From Flaveria trinervia (lineage: Eukaryota > Streptophyta > Magnoliopsida > Asterales > Asteraceae): a DNA stretch of 64,000 nt. Below are positions 1 through 8,176 of the stretch, in pieces. A program made the position numbers and the translations under genes. The notes beneath the pieces were generated by a model. That model saw only the letters and a program-made list of their open reading frames with translations, made no database searches and was not told the DNA's origin. Location of the stretch: contig CM046444.1 of NCBI GenBank assembly GCA_025506515.1, positions 78,508,589-78,572,588 of the forward strand, in the 5' to 3' direction. Each line of letters begins with the position of its first letter. Positions within the stretch are counted from its first letter, which is position 1.

Positions 1-586
1 CCTATCTCCTTGTTAGAGCAGCTTATTTTATTTGACACAATATGCACCAACAACGTAAGTCATTAGCTTTATTGCATTTGTCTTTCATTTTTTTATTTTT
101 TATTATTATTATTTTTTTGCTCTAATTATGGTCATCCGCATACTTTTGTGGCATTTAAATGCTCATTACCCCTTATTGGAATATATTTGATTGTGTTAAC
201 CAGTGCTAAGATGGAAGCCCACAGTCAGTTGAACAACTTAGTTTGATCTTGAGATCACCAATCAGATCTAATTGTCTATTGTGTTGAATCTACCAACATA
301 TCATTTGTGGTCTAGCCGCCTCTAAGTCTACTTTCTCTGTGTCACCTTAGGAGTTGCCAGTTTTCTATCATCTTCCCTTTTTATATTGCTTAGACTACAC
401 AGACTTATACTTTGAACTTTTGCATCTTTTCAAACCTTAAATTCTACAATCCCTCTTGATTTGTTCCTGTGTACTATCATATTCCAAAAGTATTGAGTCG
501 GTATCACAGACACAATCTACCTTATTTCAGCTGGTTACCCCTTCTCCCTCATTTTCTCCCTTTTTTTTAATGTTAACTTGCTGACA
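1..586. other. Unassigned AT-rich segment
   Basis: No gene is visible. The stretch is AT-rich with long T tracts and lies downstream of the pol end of element A. It starts near a TGTTAG at 11 and ends in CTGACA at 586, just before a pyrimidine-rich CTCCCCCT, so on geometry alone it could be the 3' LTR of A. I see no similarity to the 5' LTR at 7469-8176, so it may instead be the long 3' untranslated region of A or flanking DNA. Confidence 0.4.
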
Positions 587-600
587 TATTCTCCCCCTAA
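587..600 (-). other. Possible polypurine tract of element A
   Basis: The plus strand reads CTCCCCCT, which is AGGGGGAG on the element strand, about 135 bases past the pol stop. Elements B and C have the same CTCCCCCT directly beside their 3' LTRs. The adjoining sequence does not match the 5' LTR of A, so this stays tentative. Confidence 0.35.
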
Positions 601-736
601 AATACTAAAATCATTGCGGATTTGATTATTTTTGGATTTTAAGAAACAGCAAAATAACATGAGTTTAAATATAACAGACGAAAAGAAAAAAAACGGTAAC
701 ATAAAATAAAATAAACGTTAACGAGACTACATCGGA

Positions 737-1426
737 CTACACATTATTCGCATCAGGAATTACCTCACTTTTCTTTTTAACGCCGTTGACCTCTAGCAAA
801 TATTGAAAACGTGGTTTATCAAAGGCTTTAGTATAGAGATCAGCACGTTGAAAATCAGTATTAATTTTAACCACATCAATTAAATTCTTTTCAAAACAGT
901 CTCTTATGAAGTGATATTTAATACCGATGTGTTTGGTCTTAGGATGTTGAACCGGATTTTTGGTTACTGCAATTGCAGCAGAGTTATCAACAAAAATAGG
1001 ACTAGATGAGAATTTTAAAACTTAGTCCCGCATTTTTTGTTGAACCCAAATGATTTGTGAACAGCAACTTGCAGCAGCAACATATTCGGCTTCACAGGTT
1101 GACAATGCTACCGATGTCTGCTTCTTACACTGCCATGTAACTAATCTTCTCCCAAAGAATTGACACCCCGCTGATGTAGACTTGTAGTTCATTTTGCAGC
1201 CTCCATAGTCCGAGTCATTATACGCTGTGAGCTCAAAATCGTCATCATGAGGATACCACAACCCCAGTGTGGATGTACCCTTTAGATAGCGAAAAATCCT
1301 TTTGACCCCGATCAGATGATTGACCTTAGGTTTAGCCTGATATCTGGAACATAAACATGTAGCATACATGATATCAGGTCTTGAGGCAGTGAGATACATG
1401 AGGGATCCAATCATTCCTCTGTACAT
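737..1426 (-). pseudogene. pol: Element A pol: RT C-terminus and RNase H
   Basis: The end of Pol degrades the RNA strand of the RNA-DNA hybrid during cDNA synthesis. An open frame at 1022-1426 carries the copia landmarks GSLMYLTASRPDIMYAT, VKRIFRYLKGT, SDSDYGG-like (here NDSDYGG) and STCEAEYVAA. Beyond its stop at about 1022 the homology runs on (VDNSAA, NPVQHPKTKHI-like and HFIRDCFEKN-like segments read by eye) to a TAG at 737-739, the probable natural end of Pol. The stop at 1022 is one of several lesions. The next 150 bases hold only a 3' untranslated region. Confidence 0.85.
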
Positions 1427-2110
1427 AGTGGCATCTACAAGATCTCCATTCTCATCAGGCGCTATATCATGATTCGTAGCAAGTGGAGTCCCAGCAGCAG
1501 AAGCATTCTCCTGTCAAAGCGACTGAGAATGTCGCCTACATACTTGGTCTCATGTAGAAAGATCCCATTAGGTGTTTGATCCACCTGTAACCCAAGAAAG
1601 AACTTCATCTCCCCCATCGCACTCATCTCAATTCTTTCTTTCTCATCACCGCTTCAAACTCTTTGCATAACTCTTCGTTCTTTGACCCGAAGATTATGTC
1701 ATCAACATATATCTGTACAAGCAGTAGGTCACCATCCTTTTCTTTAATAAACAGTGTACAGTCAATGACTCCCCTGCGAAAGCCGTGTTTCACAAGATGA
1801 TTCGAGAGTTTCTCATACCAAGCTCGAGGAGCTTGATGAAGCCCATATAAAGCTTTGTCGAGCTTGTAAACTCTATCCCGATGATAAGGGTCTTCAAATC
1901 CCTCGGGTTGACTTACATAGACTGTTCCTCCCTGATTCCTCCCCATGAAGGAATGCACTCTTCACATCTAATTGGTAGACTTTAATCTTCATGTACGATG
2001 CATAGGCAAGGAAGATACGAATAGCTTCCATCCTTGCCACGGGTGCAAACCCTCATTATAGTCAATCCCCTCGACTGGCGAAAACCTTGAACCACCAGAG
2101 CTTTTTTCCT
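1427..2110 (-). pseudogene. pol: Element A pol: reverse transcriptase palm, frame-broken
   Basis: The frame at 1623-1958 carries YGLHQAPRAWYE and the catalytic QIYVDDIIFGS motif with both aspartates. The segment before it (about 1959-2110 on the plus strand) still encodes the copia palm region ending in a VKSAF-like stretch, but in three different frames, so at least two indels break the polymerase here. Downstream (1427-1622) the SKYV-like and MSAMGE-like connecting region is also out of frame. RT copies packaged genomic RNA in the particle; this copy cannot encode a complete enzyme. Confidence 0.85.
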
Positions 2111-3103
2111 GATAATGACTCCTTGGTCATCCTTCTTGCATTTTAGCACCCATTTGGTGCCAATGACTTTAGCACCTTTCGGTCTATCAACCAGAGTCCA
2201 TACCCCTAACTTCTTAAACTGCAAAAGTGCTTCTTGCATGGCACTCACCCACGCCTCATCATTTAGTGCTTCACTGACATATTTTGGCTCAACCTGCGAA
2301 ACAAAACATCGATAAGCACCATCATGAATGTAACCCTTCTCCATAACTGAGGCGTAATCAGCTGAGTATAGCTGATTTCGGGTTTGCACTCCTGATCGGA
2401 CATCTCCAATAACATTGTCAAGGGGATGATAGACGTTTAGTCGTGATCCTGGAGTAGTCGGCACAGTCACCTCCGAACCAAGGTTGTGAACATTTTGTTC
2501 TGCATCTGAGGAGATTGGAGTTTGAGGTTCCGAAGTCGAGGGTGCATCACTTATGGAGTCTTGTGGACTTTCAGGAACTGGAACCTGGTCCTCCTGACTG
2601 TTCTGGTCATCTGCTTCAGTTTCATCTTCAGAGGAGGAGTCACTTTCATCGACTACCCCTTCTGACTGAGTAGATGATTCTCCCTGTGTGCTAGATGGTG
2701 TATTTAGAATATCATACATCATCCTAGTAGCTAACTCATCATCCGAGGGAGAGAGAGGGATGTTGAACGATTTGAAGAATCCATCATAATCGAAGAAGTA
2801 TGCAGGTCCTTTGCCTGTAGGTGGTGTGGTATATCTCTGAACGTCCACATTACACCACACTTCTACAAGACCCGTTGAGTTATTGTAAACTCGCTTGTTC
2901 GGTATGTTGTATCCTAGAAAAATTCCTTCAACTGCCTTCTCGCTGAATTTTCCTTCTTGTGTCTTCTTCAGAAGTGTACACGGTGCGCCAAAAGGTTCAA
3001 GATACTCCAAATTCGGTTTGCGTCTTTGAAGTAGCTCATAACATGTCTTTCCGTGGCGCTTGACTATTAGGACTCGATTCAGTGTATAACACGCATTTGC
3101 CAC
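1982..3103 (-). pseudogene. pol: Element A pol: integrase C-terminus joined to RT N-terminus
   Basis: A 373-codon frame. It begins in the integrase C-terminal region (NACYTLNRVLIV, then LEYLEPFGAPC and the copia FLGYNIPNKRVYN motif, about residues 3-75). It passes through a low-complexity acidic and Ser/Thr-rich linker (about 130-215) and enters the RT N-terminus at SALNDEAWVSAMQEALLQF-like sequence and VIGTKWVLKCKKDD (about 280-325). After about residue 340 the frame departs from RT, marking a frameshift near 2070. The linker is typical of copia Pol between INT and RT. It overlaps the preceding PR-INT frame by about 25 bases in a different frame, a second frameshift. Confidence 0.85.
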
Positions 3104-4137
3104 TGCCCATTCCAGAACTGGATAGGCAGTTTCGAGTCTACCAGCATAGTCCGTGCTGTCTCTATCAAACTCCTGTTCTTTCTCTCAGCAACGCCATTCA
3201 TCTGAGGTGTGTAAAAAGAAGTGAATTGATGCACAATTCCCTTTTCCTTGTAGTATGCCTCCATCCCTTGATTCTTGAATTCTGTCCCATTGTCTGAGCG
3301 TATTTGTCGAACTTTGAGCTTGTAGAGTGATTCCAGTGTGGTTACTAATTCCTTGAATGTCTCCAAAGTTTCTGATTTTGATTTCCGAAACATTACCCAA
3401 GTGAACCTTGAGTAGTCATTATTGACCACATAACAGTACACGTCGCCTGCAATTCTCCTTGTACTAACTAGACCAAACAGATCCATGTGAAGAAGCTCAA
3501 GAGGAAGTTCTATTGAATGAACTTTCTTTTCTTTATGAGCCTTCTTTGTCTCTTTGCCTTTCTTGCAAGCTACACAAAAGTCAGGAAGTTGGAAGTTCTT
3601 GACATTTACTCCTCTAACTAAATCCTTCTGAATCAAATGATTCATCTTCCTTTGACTAATGTGTCCCATTCTCCGATGCCAGGAGATGGAATCCTTCTCA
3701 GTAGCTTTAGATAAGAAACACTGAACCTCATGATCCGTTGTGGCAGCTGTTGACAGATCCAAGACATACAGGTCTTTATATCTTGAAGCAGTCATCAGAA
3801 CTTGGTCCTCTGGGATCATATATTCTTTCTTCAGCACGTAACACTTCTGGTTATCGAAGATGACTTTAAACCCTTTATCATAGATTTGGGAAACAGAAAG
3901 TAAGTTGTTCTGAAGTTGTTGAACGTAGTTCACTTTATCAAACTTAACTTTCTGATTTCCCACTTCTCTCTGAGCAGTGATATAGCCTCCTTTGTTTCCT
4001 GCAAAGGAAACATGCCCTCCTTTTATTTGTTTGACGTTAGATAAAAGGGCTCTATTTCCTGTCATGTGCCTGGATGCTCCGCTGTCTATAATCCACGTTT
4101 TAGTCTCAGCACTATATCGATCACCCTGCACATACAA
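3079..4137 (-). pseudogene. pol: Element A pol: aspartic protease and integrase core
   Basis: A 352-codon frame with, in order, protease active site WIIDSGASRHMTG (residues about 15-27), the GAG_pre-integrase zinc-binding region (WHRRMGHIS...CVACKKGK, about 150-195), and the rve integrase core with its three acidic residues in LLHMDLFG, RSDNGTEF and NGVAERKN (about 215-335). PR cuts the polyprotein; INT inserts the cDNA. The core looks intact until about residue 345, where a frameshift ends it. The nominal start at 4137 is not the true start: it is separated from the linker ORF by one in-frame TAA at 4153-4155 and lies near a splice-acceptor-like sequence (AG at 4126-4127). Confidence 0.9.
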
Positions 4138-4152
4138 AGTAAATGAATCAGT

Positions 4153-5400
4153 TTAGGTTGGAACCCAAGCTTTGACTGTCTTGGGTTTCCCAGAGGCATC
4201 ACACATCATAAACTCCACCCATTGACCCTTAGAAGGTGAGGGTAGCTCAGGTTCCTTCTTGTCCTCAGTATTAGACACGTAGGTGGATTTTTCTTTCCAT
4301 AAGCCAGATTTGTGCAATGCCTGTTTATGATAAACAGGCGTCTGGCTTACAGGTTGGACTTTAGGTTCACTAGCTCTTCTAGGTGGAGTTAAAGAACTCC
4401 GCTTAGAAGACCTAGGTTTAGAGTCCAGAAGATCAATCTTCTTCCTAGGTGTCTGATAGAAATGACAGTAGGAAGCAATGTGTCCACATTCTCCACAGTT
4501 GTACCATGACCTGCTATCAACTTTATGAGTAGACTTTCTTTGTGGAGAAGTGTGTGACACTCTAGTAACATCAATCACTTTAGTTTTTGACTCTTGGATG
4601 TTTGATGTTTTCTCTGGTGTAACAAAATTTATTGATTTAACCTGTTTTACTTTTTGGTTAACTAGTTTTTGACTTGAAGCATGTGAAAAAGTAACATTTG
4701 AAGTCCTTTTAGGTTCTGATTTGACTCTATTTGACCCTGACTTTAAATTAATTTTTTCAAATTCATTTTCCAGGTTAACACAAGGCAATTTACCCTTTGC
4801 CTTTGAAGTGGAGTTCTTTTGTTTCTGACCAGATTCAGTAGATGAACATGAGGTGTCTGGATCAGTAACAAGAGGAGTGGTCACCACATGATCCTTGATG
4901 GGGTTATTATTTACTGGTCTAGACTTAGTGTTCATCAAGGTCTCAGGTGGTGGTGGAACCACTTTGTAGCCTAATCCCTCCCCGTTATTCCTTTCTCTCA
5001 CTAAGTGTTGAACTATGTGTGAAGAACTAGTCCAACTATGCAGTTTCTGTTTTAATGAATTATCTTCGACTTCTAGAACTGCCTTTTGTTTCTTAGTGTC
5101 TTCTAGGGAGTTTAGATAGTACCTAATGTCATTTTCTTGGTTAAAAGCCACTACTTCGGTTTCCCTAAGTTGTTTAGTCAATAGGTCTATCTTTTCTTTA
5201 TAACTATGCTCATTTTGTTTTAGTACTCTATTAGCCTCAGTGCACAGACATAAATCTTTTACTAAGTTATAATTATGATCTAATAACCTAGTAAAATTTT
5301 CATCTATGCTATTTCTAAAAGTGTCACAATCAGAACAAGCATGGTTATTAAAAATATGGTCAGTGGTACTTACCTGAGTTGGGTGAGACGAGTTAGCCAT
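4153..5400 (-). CDS. Element A: gag-pol linker ORF, coiled coil with degenerate zinc knuckle
   Basis: A continuous 415-codon frame between gag and protease. The N-terminal third is rich in Lys, Glu, Leu and Asn and looks coiled-coil forming (about 30-125). The middle is basic and Ser/Thr-rich. Near residues 293-307 lies a CCHC-type knuckle in which the first cysteine is tryptophan (WYNCGECGHIASYC). The same architecture occurs in B, C and F, so this is part of the Gag-side polyprotein of this lineage. Its ATG overlaps the gag stop as TGATG at about 5398-5402. It ends KAWVPT and TAA, then continues in the same frame into protease. A function beyond RNA binding or assembly is inference. Confidence 0.75.
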   Translation of the reverse strand: MANSSHPTQVSTTDHIFNNHACSDCDTFRNSIDENFTRLLDHNYNLVKDLCLCTEANRVLKQNEHSYKEKIDLLTKQLRETEVVAFNQENDIRYYLNSLEDTKKQKAVLEVEDNSLKQKLHSWTSSSHIVQHLVRERNNGEGLGYKVVPPPPETLMNTKSRPVNNNPIKDHVVTTPLVTDPDTSCSSTESGQKQKNSTSKAKGKLPCVNLENEFEKINLKSGSNRVKSEPKRTSNVTFSHASSQKLVNQKVKQVKSINFVTPEKTSNIQESKTKVIDVTRVSHTSPQRKSTHKVDSRSWYNCGECGHIASYCHFYQTPRKKIDLLDSKPRSSKRSSLTPPRRASEPKVQPVSQTPVYHKQALHKSGLWKEKSTYVSNTEDKKEPELPSPSKGQWVEFMMCDASGKPKTVKAWVPT

Positions 5401-6973
5401 CAGTGCAGCATAGATGATTCCGGTTCTGGTGATTCTGGCTTTTCTGTCTCTGATGTGGAAACTTCCTCATTTGGCTTGTAACTGACCTCGGCTGCAGTTG
5501 CTTCTTCACTATGTGACATTGCAATCTCAACTGCTATATCACCTTCACTCGCAGAATCATCGTCAATATCCTCAACACTGGCAATGTTAGATTCTCCTGG
5601 TGAGACAAACCTAAAACTCCAATCCTGTCCTTCATCATCATGAGCAGTTAAGGCTTTTGGATCCTTGTTTGACGAAGTAGAACTAGAAGCTTGCTTGTCT
5701 TGGCGAGTAAAGGATGAGAACGGGTTCCCATTCCCCGTCTTCTTTGGCTTGACACATTCTCTTTTGAAGTGCCCCTTCTCACCACAGTTAAAGCAGGTCA
5801 CTTTACTCTTGTCGAAGCCAAAGGTGGTGTCCTTAGTAGCTACCAAGTTCTGTCCAGTCTTTTTCACAAACTTCTTTGCCCTCCGGACAGCACTTGCTAA
5901 GGCCCACATTATATCCATTCTTTCAAGCTCCATCTCATCCACCTGCTCGTAGTCCTCATCTGCCATATGGCAGTTTCCAATCTTCCCAGCAACAAGTCCA
6001 TCATATGAATGAACCACTGCTGCTAAGAGATCCATATGCTCTCGTGCTACTTCCACGGTCACATTACCGAGGTTCTCGATCTTCAGTTTGGTAGCGTTTG
6101 CTTCTGATCCAATATGATGGGTACATGATGACCCAGACGTGTCTGATCCAGAAGGAGAAGCATGTGAAGGACCTGACGAGCTAGACACAAAAGCAGTCTG
6201 GAGGGGTGCTCCAGATGTCTTAGCTTGAGGTGTGGCGTTGTATAAAGCTGGATTTTGTGTGTACGAAGACTTCTGAGCTCTATACTTCATCCTTAGTGCT
6301 TCTTCTCGCAACTTAAGAATGAAGTCGTTTATATCCAGCTTTACAAGGATTCCATTCTGTCTCAGGTTAGACACGAATGTAGCCCACTTATCAGGCAACC
6401 CGTCTGCGAAGTTGCTTACTTTCTCTTCCATGGTAGTAGCCACTCCATGTGTATGCAATTCGCTCATCAAGTGGTAGAATCTGTCTATGACTACGTCCAA
6501 ACTTTCATTACCAATTGATGAGAAGTTATCGAATTCCTTCTTTAACTCCTTTGCCTTGATTTCCTTCAATGATGCATTACCATCATAATCTTCTCTAGCG
6601 CATCCCACAGTTTCTTGGACTGCTTGTTCTCTGAATACTGGTGGAATATGTCTTTGGGGATAGACTGAGTGATCAATGCATAAACTCTTTTCGCTGCATT
6701 GTACTTTACTTTCTGTGCGTCTGTCATTACGCTTAATGTTAGTTTAACTCCATCAGCTCCCACTGGTGTACTATAACCTATCTCAATGGCTTCCCATAGA
6801 TTAGGATCTACTCCATTAAGGTAGATCTCAAAATGTTGTTTCGAGTGGGGAAACTCATCTAAAGTCAAAAGCTTTGGTGGTTTATTGTGATTCCCCACCT
6901 CACTCTCAAGCAACAGCAGATTCTGTATCCTTGAGTCCTTCCCAGCAGTAAAGGCTGACATCTGATCTTCCAT
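5400..6973 (-). pseudogene. gag: Element A gag: capsid/nucleocapsid with CCHC zinc knuckle, one frameshift
   Basis: Gag forms the virus-like particle and binds genomic RNA. Translation starts at MEDQMSAF (6973). The first 135 codons cover the gag N-terminus (FPHSKQHFEIYLNGVD, KRVYALITQSIPKD). A one-base shift near 6600, within the LWDALE segment, moves the reading into the 402-codon frame 5400-6608, which holds the UBN2-type middle (FYHLMSELHTHG, FADGLPDKWATF) and an intact CCHC knuckle CFNCGEKGHFKREC. The tail is acidic. The preceding leader, PBS and LTR support the assignment. Confidence 0.88.
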
Positions 6974-7454
6974 GACGACTAAACTTATAATCTAATCAAA
7001 CAAACTTTCACTAATGCGACTGAAGGATGCGAATGAGCTAATCGTGCGTATAAGCTCTGCGATGGTTCAATCGTGCGAATGAACTGGGCGATTGGTTCAG
7101 TCGTGCGAATGAATCTGGTCCGTATGAGCTATGCGAACGAACGGTTCAGTCAGCCGAATGAGGGTGCGACTAGGTCCAATCGTGTGTATGAGCAATGCGA
7201 ATGGAGTCCAGTCGTGCGAATGAGTCACTCGTGCGACTGAAGCTGCTGTTTTGCGAAAATTTCTAGGTTTGACGGGTTTCAGCCGTAAAAATTCGAAATT
7301 TCACAAGTTCAAATCGCCTATGTCCATAGAAACCAAACGTCGATGAGCAAAGAACTTCCAAGATCACTTTTGATGCCAAAGATTGCGTTTTTAGTGCAAA
7401 AACACAAACTTTTATGCAATCTTGATTGAATCAACACGTAATCAAGAGCCAATA
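6974..7454 (-). other. Element A 5' leader with repeated CGTGCGAATGA-type words
   Basis: Untranslated leader between PBS and gag. From about 7010 to 7250 it holds many variants of a short word (AGTCGTGCGAATGA, ATCGTGCG, GGTTCAGTC), also dense in the LTR at 7745-7960. No ORF is supported. Confidence 0.6.
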
Positions 7455-7466
7455 GCTCTGAGACCA
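7455..7466 (-). other. Element A primer binding site (degenerate)
   Basis: The plus strand reads GCTCTGAGACCA; the minus strand is TGGTCTCAGAGC, one mismatch from the initiator-tRNA-Met-complementary TGGTATCAGAGC. It lies two bases inside the 5' LTR, the same spacing as in B, C and F. Confidence 0.75.
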
Positions 7467-7468
7467 CT

Positions 7469-8176
7469 TGTTAGGACCTAGTATTTGACGGATTTACCTA
7501 GAGACCACGTGTAAACCAGATCAAATAGTGCGGAATCCTATTTGATTGGCGATCCAATCAGTGAGAACACACGAAGAATCAATCAAGGATTGAAACTAAC
7601 GTTAGAAATCGATAAGGAATCGATCTAATGTGTTCTATGAATTTGGAGAACGATTTAGAAGGTTTCTGGACGGCTAGGGTTCGTCTGGATTCGTACTTGA
7701 TTGAGTGTCCGCGTTTTTCACGAATTGAGTTGTATTTATAGGTTGGCACTATTCAATCGTGCGACTGAACCATTAGTTTGGTTCAGTCGTGCGATTGAAC
7801 CATGCGGTTGGTTCATTCGTGCGACTGAGTGTTCAGTCGTGCGACTAAGCCAATCTTATGTTACAGTCGTATGACTGATCCAGTCTCCTGGTTCAGTCGT
7901 GCGACTGAGTCAATCGTGTGAAGATATTCATGTGTATGGTTCATTCGCATGAGCCATTCGCATGAGAACTTCATTAAGTTAGGTTTGAATGTTTTAATCA
8001 ATATAACATGATGTGCAACCATTTAAGCAATCATAAACCCAATCAATTCGATCACGACTCATTAATGAACTATTAAATATTATAACCAACAGACTATCAA
8101 TTGTCAGTTCATTAATCATACCAAACAAGATCTATTACATCACATATCATGATCTAGGGACAAACATGTATCAACA
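7469..8176 (-). repeat. Element A 5' LTR
   Basis: It begins TGTTAG and ends ATCAACA on the plus strand, directly beside the PBS at one end and the minisatellite at the other; about 708 bp. A TATA box (TATAAATA on the minus strand) is at 7733-7740. Between 7745 and 7960 it carries repeated inverted-repeat words such as TTCAGTCGTGCGACTGA. The outer boundary is set by the TG/CA ends and the abrupt start of satellite sequence; no second LTR copy confirms it. Confidence 0.7.
7733..7740 (-). promoter_or_regulatory. TATA box in element A LTR
   Basis: The minus strand reads CCTATAAATACAAC, a plant-type TATA box in the middle of the LTR, oriented to transcribe gag. Confidence 0.6.

Larger units (their letters stand above)
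587..8176 (-). mobile_element. Element A: Sirevirus-like Ty1/copia retrotransposon, partial
   Basis: Reading right to left on the minus strand the order is 5' LTR (7469-8176), PBS (7455-7466), leader, gag, a linker ORF with a second zinc knuckle, protease, integrase, RT and RNase H. PR-INT-RT order defines Ty1/copia. The long linker ORF between gag and protease and the INT and RT motifs fit the Sirevirus group. No matching 3' LTR or ORF3 is visible, so the 3' end lies before base 1 or has been replaced. The 5' LTR abuts the minisatellite, so A probably inserted into the same array. Several frameshifts make it inactive. Confidence 0.85.
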
